A stretch of 64,000 nt of DNA from Terasakiispira papahanaumokuakeensis (lineage in GTDB: Bacteria > Pseudomonadota > Gammaproteobacteria > Pseudomonadales > Halomonadaceae), in contig NZ_MDTQ01000001.1 in NCBI RefSeq assembly GCF_001709345.1, positions 3,782,023-3,846,022 on the forward strand. The letters are read 5' to 3'. Below the pieces are notes generated by a model. That model was not told the origin of the DNA and searched no databases. It was given only the letters and a program-made list of their open reading frames with translations. This document shows positions 46,430 to 55,166 of the stretch, one piece after another; the stretch's first letter is position 1; each line of letters starts with the position of its first letter. Made by a program: the position numbers and the translations under genes.

Positions 46430-47111
46430 GCAGTTGTTCTGCTAACTGATGTAAGTCCTCACAGGCCCAGGTGGCTTGATGGGGCACTGTGGCATCGGCG
46501 TCACGATAAATCCAGGCGGTCATCAGGCCACAATTGGCGGCGGACTCAATATCATGTTGTAAGTGATCGCCAACATAGAGTACGGCTTCTGGGGGAAGGT
46601 GGTGTTCGGCCAGGGCTCGACGAAAAAACTCTGGGTCCGGCTTCGCTGCGCCTAACACTTCCGCTCGGGTGATATGACTGAAGTGATGGGCTAGCCCAAT
46701 AGTGCTTAAGTCGGCGTTACCGTTCGACCAAGCGGCCAAGGGGAAGTGCTGGCCGAGGCGTTTGAGAGCCTTCTCGGTATCGGTAAATGGCGTCACCCTT
46801 TGGCGCGCCTGCCAAAATTGTTGGAAAACTTGATCGGCCAGTTGTTGGCGGTCGGCTTCGTTGTCTACCCATGGTGTGAGCAGCTGAACAATACTCTCTC
46901 GGCGTAAATCAGAGATTCGACGGTAGTAGCTCGGATCGGCTTCGAGTAAGGCCAGTCGCGGTGCCGACATCTCGGCTTGTGAGAGATGCTCGGATAATGC
47001 CGGAACTCGCTCACATAGCGCCCGATACTGTGCGGCTTCAGCCGCTTGCATGACATCCCGATTGGGCCAGAGGGTGTCATCTAAATCAAAGGCGATTAAC
47101 TGGGGTCGCAT
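46416..47111 (-). CDS. yigB: HAD-superfamily phosphatase, YigB-like (FMN phosphatase)
   Basis: This 231-residue HAD hydrolase has motif [11 protein letters not shown], motif [11 protein letters not shown], Lys in [10 protein letters not shown] and motif [16 protein letters not shown]. coli YigB dephosphorylates FMN. The gene order xerC-yigB is the same here and in E. coli, supporting the identity, although HAD substrate assignment from sequence is uncertain. It overlaps the xerC stop by 16 bp, so they are co-transcribed. Its 3' end overlaps engB. Confidence 0.82.
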   Translation of the reverse strand: MRPQLIAFDLDDTLWPNRDVMQAAEAAQYRALCERVPALSEHLSQAEMSAPRLALLEADPSYYRRISDLRRESIVQLLTPWVDNEADRQQLADQVFQQFWQARQRVTPFTDTEKALKRLGQHFPLAAWSNGNADLSTIGLAHHFSHITRAEVLGAAKPDPEFFRRALAEHHLPPEAVLYVGDHLQHDIESAANCGLMTAWIYRDADATVPHQATWACEDLHQLAEQLLSPA

Positions 47112-48010
47112 GGGTCTTCTCCTGTCACTAATGGGCTGTGCTCGTCCCGATGAGCCCGGGGATGGGCTTGATCGTAGACTCGCGCTAAGTGTTGGAAGTC
47201 CAGTGCCGTATAGACTTGGGTAGAGCTTAGACTGGCATGCCCCAGGAGTTCTTGAACACCGCGCAAATCGCCGCTCGAAGCCAGTAGGTGGCTGGCAAAA
47301 GCATGGCGTAACCGGTGGGGGTGTAAGTGTTCTGGCAATCCTCGCTCAATCGCCAATTGCTGCAGTTGACGCCGTGCTGTTCGGGGGTTAAGGCGTCGTC
47401 CCTGTTGACCAAGAAATAATGCGTTTTCTTCAGCATCGCGACACCATAGGGCGCGACATTGATACCAAGCGGTCATCGCGGTTTGACAGCGTCGGCCGAT
47501 GGGGACTTGTCGCTGGCGCTGACCCTTGCCCTGCACGATGAGTCGGTCTCGGCCAGGGTGCCAATCACTGGTGTTGAGTGCAATCAGCTCTCCGAGGCGC
47601 AGGCCGCTGCCATAGAGGAGTTCCAGTAATGCTTGGTCACGGCTTTGTTGGGGGTCGTCAGGATCCCAGGGGGCATCTAAGAAGGCCTGCAAACGCTCAA
47701 TATCGATAGAGCGTGGCAGTAGGCGTGGTGCTTTAGGCGCTCTTAAATGCAAGCTTGGGTCTTGCTCAATCACTCCGGTCTGGACTAAATATTGACAGAA
47801 GCGGCGGATTGCAATGCGGAGTCTTTGTAAGCTGCGCGGGGCGAGGCCTGCCTTGTGGCGCTGGGCTAAAAACTGTTGTAACTCTGTCGCCGTAGGGGCC
47901 GCCTTGAGCTGCTGCACCAACGGCGTTAAATCTCGACGATAAGCGGCCAGTGTATGCGGTGAATAGGCACTGGCCTGAGCGTCGAGAAACTGCGCCAAGT
48001 GCTCAGCCAT
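47096..48010 (-). CDS. xerC: Tyrosine recombinase XerC
   Basis: XerC works with XerD at dif to resolve chromosome dimers. The 304-residue protein has an N-terminal SAM-like domain (LAQFLDAQASAYSPHTLAAYRRDL) and the catalytic residues: Arg in YGSGLRLGEL, Lys in GKGQRQRQVPIG, HPHRLRHAFASHLL (HxxR), and GHASLSSTQVYTAL with His and the nucleophile Tyr. ATG 48010 lies 4 bp after the DUF484 stop, giving the expected length. It is part of dapF-DUF484-xerC-yigB. Confidence 0.94.
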   Translation of the reverse strand: MAEHLAQFLDAQASAYSPHTLAAYRRDLTPLVQQLKAAPTATELQQFLAQRHKAGLAPRSLQRLRIAIRRFCQYLVQTGVIEQDPSLHLRAPKAPRLLPRSIDIERLQAFLDAPWDPDDPQQSRDQALLELLYGSGLRLGELIALNTSDWHPGRDRLIVQGKGQRQRQVPIGRRCQTAMTAWYQCRALWCRDAEENALFLGQQGRRLNPRTARRQLQQLAIERGLPEHLHPHRLRHAFASHLLASSGDLRGVQELLGHASLSSTQVYTALDFQHLARVYDQAHPRAHRDEHSPLVTGEDPCDPS

Positions 48011-48014
48011 AGAC

Positions 48015-48701
48015 TCAGCGATGTCGACCTTCCTGTTGCCGATAAAGCAACCGGTGGATGATATGGCCGAGATACTCGACAAACAGCGTATCTTGTTGAT
48101 GATTGAACTGGTGCGGTCGTGGATGCGCCAAAATCAGCATGCCCAAAGCCGGTTCGCCCAATCGACACATTAAGGCGGATCCGCCTGCCAATTGGGTCAT
48201 GTCTAACAGGGGCGCATTGAATTCATCCAGTGCGATACTGCTGGCTTCGTTGGTGCCAAGCAGTGCCAGTTGAGCGCCCGCGCTACGTTCATCTAGTTGC
48301 GGGAGCCCTGGAATCGGCTGATAAGTGAACAGCCGAGTTTCGGGAATTCTGAAGTCATCCCGGAGCGAAGCCTGCAAGGCTTGGAACAGTTCACACGGAT
48401 CAGGGGTATCCAGCAAGGCCAGTACCAGGCGCTCAACCCGACGCAAACGATGTTCGTTGTCTCGTGCCGTATTGAGCAGCTGGCGATACTGTTTGCGCTG
48501 TTCAGCCTGCTCCTGACGCAACAGGCGGAGTTGATACAGCAGCAGCGATTCAGCATCTCCGCAGGGGTGATCCAGCTGCATTTCTGCCAGCAGACTTTCC
48601 CGGCCTTTAAAAAACGCGGGGTGCTCGGTCAGCCAGGCTTCAACGGCTTCAGCCGTTAGCCATGCGGGTGCTGAATGAGCAGAAGTTTGTGAGTCACTCA
48701 T
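48015..48701 (-). CDS. DUF484-family protein (YigA-like)
   Basis: This 228-residue cytoplasmic protein is the DUF484 family always found between dapF and xerC in gammaproteobacteria. It starts with EAWLTEHPAFFKGRESLLAEMQLDH-like sequence (EAWLTEHPAFFKGRESLL), has a coiled-coil middle (RLLRQEQAEQRKQY) and a GAF-like C-terminal half with GSALMCRLGEPALGMLILA. The function is unknown. It lies 4 bp before xerC and 8 bp after dapF. Confidence 0.88.
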   Translation of the reverse strand: MSDSQTSAHSAPAWLTAEAVEAWLTEHPAFFKGRESLLAEMQLDHPCGDAESLLLYQLRLLRQEQAEQRKQYRQLLNTARDNEHRLRRVERLVLALLDTPDPCELFQALQASLRDDFRIPETRLFTYQPIPGLPQLDERSAGAQLALLGTNEASSIALDEFNAPLLDMTQLAGGSALMCRLGEPALGMLILAHPRPHQFNHQQDTLFVEYLGHIIHRLLYRQQEGRHR

Positions 48702-48709
48702 AAGTTTTC

Positions 48710-49540
48710 TCAGATCAGAATCTGACCATCAAAGACGCGAACAGCTGGGCCTGTCATCATGACTGGGTGGCCTGGGCCAGCCCACTCAATCTCCAATGTG
48801 CCGCCACGTAAGTGTAGGGTTACCGTTGTATCAAACCAGTTGCGCAATACCCCTGAGACCATCGCCGCGCAAGCGCCGGTGCCGCAAGCGAGAGTTTCTC
48901 CGCTACCTCGCTCAAAGACTCTAAGTCGGCCTTCGGTACGACTGATCACTTCCAAAAAGCCAACATTCACGCCTTGGGGAAAGTCTGGGTGATGCTCAAT
49001 TTTGGGCCCCAACGCTGTGACCGGTGCTTGATCGACAGCCTCAACGGCTAACACCGCATGAGGATTGCCCATAGAGACAGCACCAATGTCATAGTGCTGA
49101 CCGTCCACTATCAGGGGGTAGGTCGTGGCTTTTTCATTGGCGTGAAATGGAATCTCACTCGGTTGCAGCCGAGGTGCCCCCATATTGACGGTGACACGCT
49201 GATCATCCAGCGCATGCAGCAGTAACGGGCCGCCAGCAGTTTGAACCCGTATCTCCCGCTTGATGGTCAGTTTTTTATCACGGACAAAGCGAGCGAAACA
49301 ACGGGCGCCATTACCGCAGTTTTCTACTTCGGAGCCATCTGCATTGTAGATCCGATAACGGAAGTCCGCATCCGGTTCGGTCGGGGCTTCAACCAGTAAT
49401 AGCTGGTCAAAACCGATCCCGAAATGACGATCTGCCAGCTGTTTAACCTGTTCGGGTTTGAAGCGAGCCCGTTGGCTGATGAGGTCAACGACCATAAAGT
49501 CATTGCCTAATCCATGCATTTTTGTGAAGTGCAGCAACAT
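48710..49540 (-). CDS. dapF: Diaminopimelate epimerase
   Basis: DapF interconverts LL- and meso-diaminopimelate for lysine and peptidoglycan synthesis. The 276-residue protein has both catalytic cysteines, in [11 protein letters not shown] and [10 protein letters not shown], plus the N-terminal [15 protein letters not shown]. The next gene upstream is lysA, whose substrate is meso-DAP, so the pair makes pathway sense. It is followed by DUF484-xerC. Confidence 0.97.
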   Translation of the reverse strand: MLLHFTKMHGLGNDFMVVDLISQRARFKPEQVKQLADRHFGIGFDQLLLVEAPTEPDADFRYRIYNADGSEVENCGNGARCFARFVRDKKLTIKREIRVQTAGGPLLLHALDDQRVTVNMGAPRLQPSEIPFHANEKATTYPLIVDGQHYDIGAVSMGNPHAVLAVEAVDQAPVTALGPKIEHHPDFPQGVNVGFLEVISRTEGRLRVFERGSGETLACGTGACAAMVSGVLRNWFDTTVTLHLRGGTLEIEWAGPGHPVMMTGPAVRVFDGQILI

Positions 49541-49588
49541 GAGTGTCTTATCACGCCTTTTCTGCGGTTAACCCGACGATGACTTAAA

Positions 49589-49639
49589 CCCGCTGGAATT
49601 CGAAGCCCGTTTGGGTTTGAACCCCGTTTTGGTTTGAAC
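49589..49639. repeat. Short tandem repeat, 17-bp period, in the lysA-dapF gap
   Basis: Three 17-bp units follow one another: CCCGCTGGAATTCGAAG, CCCGTTTGGGTTTGAAC and CCCGTTTTGGTTTGAAC. A fourth, weaker unit starts at 49640 and reaches the lysA stop region. Divergence increases towards one end. Confidence 0.75.
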
Positions 49640-49644
49640 CCTTT

Positions 49645-50901
49645 TTAGCCTGAAATTGGCAACGGAAATTCGCCTGCCATCTGCTGTTCATAAGTTTCAC
49701 GCTGACGGACCAGATAACGGCGATCACCCGCAACCATGACTTCTGCTGCGCGATTACGGCTATTGTAATTAGATGACATGACAAATCCATAAGCCCCGGC
49801 TGAGCGCACTGCTAATAAATCACCTGGCGCCAGTGCCAGTTCTCGGTGCTTACCGATAAAGTCACCCGTTTCACAGATGGGACCGACAATGTCATAAGTC
49901 CGTGTCGGCGTTTCATCGCGAGGCTGTACCGGGATAATGTTTTGCCAGGCATCGTATAGTGCGGGGCGAATCAGATCATTCATCGCCGCATCGACGATCG
50001 CAAAGTCTTTTTCTTCTCCGGGTTTTAGAAACTCAACCCGAGTCACCAGTATTCCTGCATTCGCCGCAATTGATCGTCCTGGCTCCATCAGCAGTTCCAA
50101 TGATCGATTTGCCAGGCGGTCGCGAATCGCTTTGACATAGTCGGCAGGGAGCGGAGGTGTTTCATCATGATATTGAACCCCTAGCCCGCCGCCCAAGTCG
50201 AGGTGGTGAATCTGGATACCGGCCTCACCCAGTTGGTCAATCAGGACTAACAGTCGATCCATTGCATCTAGAAAGGGGGGCAAAGAGGTGATCTGTGAGC
50301 CGATATGGCAGTCAACGCCAATGATATCGAGATGGTTCAGGCTGGCGGCATGTTGATAGACCTCAACCGCTTGATCAAATGCGATGCCAAATTTGTTGGC
50401 TTTGAGCCCGGTCGAGATATAAGGGTGTGTTTGCGGGTCAACATCAGGGTTGACGCGTAACGAAATCGGCGCCCGAACGCCCAGCTCTTCCGCCACTCGA
50501 TCCAGTCGTTCCAGCTCTGGAATGGACTCGACATTGAAGCACTTGATACCGACTTCCAGTGCCCGACGTATTTCATGGGGTTGTTTGCCCACGCCGGAGA
50601 AAACGATGCGGGCTGGGTCGCCACCGGCGGCCAGCGCTCGCTCTAGCTCACCGCCAGAGACAATATCAAAACCTGCGCCGAGACGAGCCAATACACTGAG
50701 CACTGCGAGGTTGCTATTAGCTTTGACGGCGTAGCAGATCAGATGAGGCTGCTCCTTTAACGGTTCGTCATACGCTCGAAAGTGACGCTCCAGCGTGGCT
50801 CGGGAATAAACATATAAAGGTGTCCCAAACTGTTCAGCCAGTTCGGCGACTGGCACATCTTCAGCCAGTAACTGGCCATCATGGTAATTGAAGTAGTCCA
50901 T
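49645..50901 (-). CDS. lysA: Diaminopimelate decarboxylase
   Basis: LysA converts meso-DAP to lysine with PLP. The 418-residue protein is a fold-type III decarboxylase: PLP-Lys in CYAVKANSNLAVL, the glycine-rich LDLGGGLGV, EPGRSIAANAG and CETGDFIGK with the active-site Cys from the other subunit. It starts MDYFNYHDGQLLAEDV. lptM precedes it by 29 bp, the conserved lptM-lysA pair in this group, and argH lies further upstream. Confidence 0.97.
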   Translation of the reverse strand: MDYFNYHDGQLLAEDVPVAELAEQFGTPLYVYSRATLERHFRAYDEPLKEQPHLICYAVKANSNLAVLSVLARLGAGFDIVSGGELERALAAGGDPARIVFSGVGKQPHEIRRALEVGIKCFNVESIPELERLDRVAEELGVRAPISLRVNPDVDPQTHPYISTGLKANKFGIAFDQAVEVYQHAASLNHLDIIGVDCHIGSQITSLPPFLDAMDRLLVLIDQLGEAGIQIHHLDLGGGLGVQYHDETPPLPADYVKAIRDRLANRSLELLMEPGRSIAANAGILVTRVEFLKPGEEKDFAIVDAAMNDLIRPALYDAWQNIIPVQPRDETPTRTYDIVGPICETGDFIGKHRELALAPGDLLAVRSAGAYGFVMSSNYNSRNRAAEVMVAGDRRYLVRQRETYEQQMAGEFPLPISG

Positions 50902-50930
50902 GCTGGGTTCCGTTTAAGCTAGCGGTGTTT

Positions 50931-51053
50931 TTATGAAGAATGGGCGTGCGCAGTGCTGGTCAAAGGGGCGGGTGACGGCATATAGAGGGGGCCCTTTTGA
51001 CCGCAGCCGCTGATCGCGAACAGCATTAATAACAGTAAAGGCAGTATGCGCAT
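50931..51053 (-). CDS. lptM: LptM (YifL/LppL) small lipoprotein
   Basis: A 40-codon gene starts at ATG 51053. The signal peptide RILPLLLLMLFAISGC carries lipobox ISGC, and the mature part begins CGQKGPLYMP, the hallmark of LptM/YifL, which helps LptD disulfide assembly in the LPS transport machine. The tail is short and Pro/Ser/His-rich. It lies just upstream of lysA. It overlaps an unrelated longer frame of no interest. Confidence 0.92.
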   Translation of the reverse strand: MRILPLLLLMLFAISGCGQKGPLYMPSPAPLTSTAHAHSS

Positions 51054-51270
51054 GCAGGTCTCTCAGCGTTGTCTCAACTTTGAGGTGTTTGATGGCCTCG
51101 AAGGTTTCGGTGATCAATACGTTGCCCCAAAGCCAAGATTTCCATCATACCTGCTGAGCGGGCGATAACTAAAGTCTTACGATGCACTAAACCAGTTTGC
51201 GGCGCATTAAAGTGCGTGATCACAAATGTTTAGGCTATATCGTTTTTTTTATGAGACCGCCTGTTTTCGC

Positions 51271-51313
51271 GCTCCAGCATTCAGGCCGTCGCTTGGGGCT
51301 TGAATGTTGGAGC
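51271..51313. repeat. Inverted repeat downstream of argH
   Basis: GCTCCAGCATTCA and TGAATGTTGGAGC form 13-bp arms (one G-U pair) with a 17-nt spacer, 15 nt after the argH stop. No U tract follows, so it may be a weak terminator or structural hairpin. Confidence 0.4.
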
Positions 51314-51327
51314 ACGACCTCTCTGCT

Positions 51328-52719
51328 TTAACGTGCAGCGATCAGGGCTTTGGCCGTTTGTGCCGCCGCACGAACTTGTGCAGGGGCGGTGCCACCAATA
51401 TGGTCACGCGCAGCAACAGAACCTTCCAGGGTGAGTACGTCGAAGACATCAGCGGCAATGACATCAGAGAATTGCTGTAGTTCCGCCAGCGTCATTTCTG
51501 AGAGGTCTCGCCCTTGCTCAACGCCAAATCCAACCGCTTTACCGACAACCTCATGGGCGTCGCGGAAAGGAACGCCGCTGCGCACCAAGTAATCCGCTAA
51601 GTCGGTTGCGGTGGAAAATCCTCGGCGAGCGGCTTCAAACATTTGCTCGCGCTTGGGCTCGATGGCCGGGATCATATCGGCAAAAGCCTTAAGGCAACCT
51701 TTGAGGGTATCAATAGTATCAAACAGCGGCTCTTTATCTTCCTGATTATCTTTGTTGTAAGCCAGCGGTTGAGACTTCATCAGAGTGAGCAAACTGATCA
51801 GGTGGCCATAAACCCGTCCGGACTTACCGCGAACCAGTTCGGGGACATCGGGATTTTTCTTTTGCGGCATGATCGAGCTGCCTGTGCAGAAACGATCCGG
51901 CAAATGAATAAAGTCAAATTGGGCACTCGTCCACAACACCAGCTCTTCACTCATGCGTGACATATGCATCAGGATTAAGCTGGCGAGGCTGCAGAATTCA
52001 ATCGCAAAGTCGCGATCAGACACAGAGTCCAGCGAGTTAGTGCTTGGACGATCAAAGCCCAGTAGCTCGGCGGTGTAAGCACGATCAATAGGATAAGTCG
52101 TGCCTGCCAGTGCGGCGGCCCCAAGAGGCATGATGTTAACGCGCTTACGACAATCCTGAAGACGTTCATAATCACGTTGGAGCATTTCGTTCCAAGCCAG
52201 CAGATGATGGCCGAAGGTCACGGGTTGAGCCGTTTGCAGATGTGTAAAGCCGGGCATGATGGTGTCCGCTTCACGTTCTGCAAGCTCAATGGTGCCACGC
52301 TGGAGGCGGCTGAGCTCCTCGCTGAGCGTGTCGATTTCATCCCGTAGGTAAAGGCGGACATCGGTGGCCACTTGGTCATTACGCGACCGACCGGTATGCA
52401 GCTTTTTCCCGGTGATGCCGATTTTGGCCGTCAGCCGAGCCTCGATGTTCATGTGAACATCTTCCAACGAGACGGACCAATCGAACTCACCACGTTCGAT
52501 TTCGCCGTGAATTTCGTTCAGCCCTTGGATGATGGCATCACGTTCGTCCTCGGTGAGCACCCCGACACGCGCCAGCATGGTGGCGTGGGCGATTGAGCCC
52601 TGGATATCGTGGTGATAAAGGCGCTGATCGAAGGTCACTGAGGCGGTGAAGCGCTCAACGAAGGCATCGGTGGCTTCACTGAAGCGGCCGCCCCAAGGTT
52701 TATCAGTTTGCTGGCTCAT
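51328..52719 (-). CDS. argH: Argininosuccinate lyase
   Basis: ArgH splits argininosuccinate into arginine and fumarate. The 463-residue protein has the superfamily segments [33 protein letters not shown], the signature [16 protein letters not shown] and [18 protein letters not shown] stands somewhat far from the ATG, but the start fits the family. It heads the minus-strand run to lptM-lysA-dapF, though a 274-bp gap separates it from lptM. Confidence 0.97.
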   Translation of the reverse strand: MSQQTDKPWGGRFSEATDAFVERFTASVTFDQRLYHHDIQGSIAHATMLARVGVLTEDERDAIIQGLNEIHGEIERGEFDWSVSLEDVHMNIEARLTAKIGITGKKLHTGRSRNDQVATDVRLYLRDEIDTLSEELSRLQRGTIELAEREADTIMPGFTHLQTAQPVTFGHHLLAWNEMLQRDYERLQDCRKRVNIMPLGAAALAGTTYPIDRAYTAELLGFDRPSTNSLDSVSDRDFAIEFCSLASLILMHMSRMSEELVLWTSAQFDFIHLPDRFCTGSSIMPQKKNPDVPELVRGKSGRVYGHLISLLTLMKSQPLAYNKDNQEDKEPLFDTIDTLKGCLKAFADMIPAIEPKREQMFEAARRGFSTATDLADYLVRSGVPFRDAHEVVGKAVGFGVEQGRDLSEMTLAELQQFSDVIAADVFDVLTLEGSVAARDHIGGTAPAQVRAAAQTAKALIAAR

Positions 52720-52787
52720 GTTGTGCTGAATCTCCGTGTGTCCAGTCGTCGTTATTCAGCGAGTTTACCAGAGCCTGGGCTCAGACG

Positions 52788-53438
52788 TTAACGGGCATGA
52801 CGTTCAACTTCTGATTGTCGATGATAGCGCCCCACGACTGAAGCAAGGCTGACAAAAGCCAAGAGCGACCAGAGCACTTGATGCCAAGGCAAGAGATAAA
52901 GCCCTAAAGCGATCACTGACATATCGGTGCAGAGTAAAGTGCGGCCTGGATGCAGCCCCCATTGTTTCTCCAACCAAGCGGCCAGGATGTTAAAGCCCCC
53001 TAGTGAGGCCTGCCGACGAAATAAGATGACCAGCCCCAAACCAATTAACAGGCCCGCAACAGGTGCCGCCAGCAGGGGGTGAATTTCACTGAGCGTGAGG
53101 CCTAACCCCAGTGTTTCAGCAATGACTGATAACAACGTAATACAAATAAATGTTCTGAAGCTGTAAGCCCACCCCATACGCTGTATGGCTAAGGCATAGA
53201 AAGGGAGGTTGATGACAAAGAAGATCAAGCCAAAATTCCAGCCGCTGGCATGATTCAGCAGTAGGCTGATGCCCGCCGTGCCGCTGACCATAAGACCTGC
53301 GCTTTTTAAAAGCTGCACGCCCAGTGCAACCAATAATGAACCTTCAAGCAGGGGCAGCCAGGCTTCGAGTCGATGGCGCAGCCCGAGTCGTGATGATGGC
53401 CGTTCCTGGATGGCGCGAGCCGTTACAGAGGTGTTCAT
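52788..53438 (-). CDS. YitT-family membrane protein
   Basis: This 216-residue protein has five to six hydrophobic helices and the YitT/DUF161 signature: LLEGSLLVALGVQLLKSAGLMVSGTAGISLLL (start seen as LKSAGLMVSGTAGISLLL), then LVILFRRQASLGGFNILAAWLE. A substrate is not known for this family. AAGGAG precedes ATG 53438. It is a single gene. Confidence 0.82.
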   Translation of the reverse strand: MNTSVTARAIQERPSSRLGLRHRLEAWLPLLEGSLLVALGVQLLKSAGLMVSGTAGISLLLNHASGWNFGLIFFVINLPFYALAIQRMGWAYSFRTFICITLLSVIAETLGLGLTLSEIHPLLAAPVAGLLIGLGLVILFRRQASLGGFNILAAWLEKQWGLHPGRTLLCTDMSVIALGLYLLPWHQVLWSLLAFVSLASVVGRYHRQSEVERHAR

Positions 53439-53599
53439 TGAGGACTCCTTCACTGCTATTTCAGTGTTTGCCGACCGGCGACTTGTGGTCTTGGGTGGCT
53501 GAGTGCTGTTGATCTGCTGGCATCAGGGGTGGGCGACGCCAGTGCTATTCAGCCAAGCATATTTTGTGCCAGAACTATATATTGAAATTTATGTAAAAT

Positions 53600-53623
53600 A
53601 CAGATGATTAATCTGTCTTTTTT
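53600..53623 (+). other. Plus-strand hairpin with T tract, no upstream gene
   Basis: ACAGAT-GATTA-ATCTGT is a 6-bp stem followed by CTTTTTTT. It has the form of a terminator on the plus strand, but the genes on its left are transcribed away from it. It could end a short plus-strand transcript or lie in the leader of the DUF72 gene. The surrounding 53570-53700 is A/T-rich. Confidence 0.45.
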
Positions 53624-53734
53624 TATTTAAGTAAAAATATTGACCGAATTAATGTCTTTGGCTGGCGCTTTAAATTGGTGCGATAAAATAGTGATGCACT
53701 TTATAAGTGCATATTGAACGGGCACAATAAGGGA

Positions 53735-54610
53735 ATGACGGATCGGTCTTATTATTTAGGATGCGCACAATGGCAGCATACCGGCTGGGCGCACTGGCAA
53801 GGACGAACGCAACCGTTGCGTGATTATGCGCAACAGTTGAGCTGTGTCGAAGGCAACACCACTTTTTATGGGATGCCTGATGAACGCAAAGTGGCCAGTT
53901 GGGTCGCACAGTCGCCGGAAGATTTTCGTTTTGTCTTTAAGTTGCCGCAGCAGCTGACCCATCAAGCACAGTTATTGGATATTGAAGAGGGACTACGCCT
54001 GTTTTTTGATCGGCTGACGCCCTTGCGGTCGCACATGGGGCCGGTGTTGATTCAGCTGCCGGCCAGCGCTGGGCCTGAAGTTTTACCGCGCTTATCACGC
54101 TGTTTTGATCTGTGGCCTGCCGCTTTTGCTTGTGCTGTTGAAGTGCGCCACCCCGCTTTTTTTGCCAAAGGAGAAGCGGAGCGTCAGCTGAATCGACTAT
54201 TGATGAGTCGAGGTGTTGATCGGGTGATGTTGGACAGTCGGGCCTTGTTTGCACCGCCTTTGATTGAGACGCCGGAGAACCGTGAAGCGCTCAGTAAAAA
54301 ACCACGACTACCTTTACATGTCCTCGCAACGGGGCAGAATCCGATTATTCGGTTTATTGGCCATTGGCAACCTGAGGTGGATCAGGCTTTTTGGGCGCAA
54401 TGGTGGCCTCAATTAATGCTGTGGATAAAGCAGGGGAAAACCCCTTGGTTTTTTGTGCACAGCCCCAGCAATGCGGATGCCCCGGAGCGGGCTCAGGCTT
54501 TCCATCGTGGGCTTGTCAGTGCTTGTGAACAAGAGGTGGAGACGATGCCGCCTCTAGGTGAGGGGCCTTCTATTGCCGCTCATGTTGTTGAGCAATCGAT
54601 GTTGTTTTAA
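53735..54610 (+). CDS. DUF72-family protein (YecE-like)
   Basis: This 291-residue cytoplasmic protein is of the DUF72 TIM-barrel-like family. It has YYLGCAQWQHTGW, FYGMPDERKVASWVAQSPEDFRFVFKLPQQLTH (seen as TTFYGMPDERKVASW and RFVFKLPQQLTH), LIQLPAS and WFFVHSPSNADAPERA at the C terminus. The function is unknown. ATG 53735 has AAGGGA directly before it. An upstream TTG is less likely. Confidence 0.82.
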   Translation: MTDRSYYLGCAQWQHTGWAHWQGRTQPLRDYAQQLSCVEGNTTFYGMPDERKVASWVAQSPEDFRFVFKLPQQLTHQAQLLDIEEGLRLFFDRLTPLRSHMGPVLIQLPASAGPEVLPRLSRCFDLWPAAFACAVEVRHPAFFAKGEAERQLNRLLMSRGVDRVMLDSRALFAPPLIETPENREALSKKPRLPLHVLATGQNPIIRFIGHWQPEVDQAFWAQWWPQLMLWIKQGKTPWFFVHSPSNADAPERAQAFHRGLVSACEQEVETMPPLGEGPSIAAHVVEQSMLF

Positions 54611-54630
54611 CGCGCTGTTTAATCGTGAGT

Positions 54631-54742
54631 GTGTTTTTGATGTCGATGTATCGTTTTGATATCGATGCACTGTTTGGATAGCGAAGTGATGTTTGATAAC
54701 GAAGTGATGTTTGATAACGAAGCGATGTGTTGATAACGAAGA
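54631..54742. repeat. Tandem repeat array, 18-bp period, about six decaying copies
   Basis: The core unit TGTTTGATAACGAAGTGA (54690-54707) is followed by TGTTTGATAACGAAGCGA (54708-54725), with two or three weaker units before and one after, spanning about 112 bp. The centre is most uniform. It lies just after the DUF72 stop and before the putative NSS promoter. Confidence 0.8.
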
Positions 54743-54837
54743 ACTGGATCTTCATCGGCGAGATATATCGTACCCTGTTATTATATTGCCCAACTTAATA
54801 TTTTTAAGTGAAAACACTGTTTTTAATACAAACCTCA

Positions 54838-54866
54838 TTGACAGCTTGTAGGTAAAACAGGTAACT
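54838..54866 (+). promoter_or_regulatory. Candidate promoter of the NSS transporter
   Basis: TTGACA (54838-54843) and GTAACT (54861-54866) are separated by 17 bp. The -35 is consensus, the -10 weak. It would give a leader of nearly 300 nt. Confidence 0.4.
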
Positions 54867-55166
54867 CTAGTTAAACAAACTGTTGCCAGTTATCCACTGG
54901 TGCAGGCTTCCGCTACGCATCCATTGGCTTACCCAGCGAATGACTTCATGTGATGACCTCATCCATGTGATGCGAGTATTTCGCGGCAGCGATCCTGCGG
55001 CGTCCGTTGGACTTTATCCCCCGTACGCCTGATGCCACCTGCCTATATGGCTTACATAGGGTAGAGGGACAGGTGTAGGTGTTTAAAATTCATTGCGGAG
55101 CCTAACAACAATAAGCATTGCCCCGTGTGATATCGGGGTAATCCGTAGGATTCAAAGGTGTAAAAC

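Larger units (their letters stand above)
54611..55166. other. Long spacer before the NSS transporter gene
   Basis: These 556 bp hold a tandem repeat array (54631-54742), a candidate promoter (54838-54866) and about 290 nt of possible 5' leader. The leader has small hairpins, such as CCCCG-N8-CGGGG at 55121-55138. I do not recognise any riboswitch. Confidence 0.4.

Noticed and set aside
50914-51117. 67-codon frame between lysA and argH
   Set aside because: It covers the true lptM gene in a different frame and has no signal or family features.
54570-54755. Minus-strand frame with repeated SLRYQT peptide
   Set aside because: It is only the translation of the 18-bp array. There is no ribosome-binding site and the start region is inside repeats.
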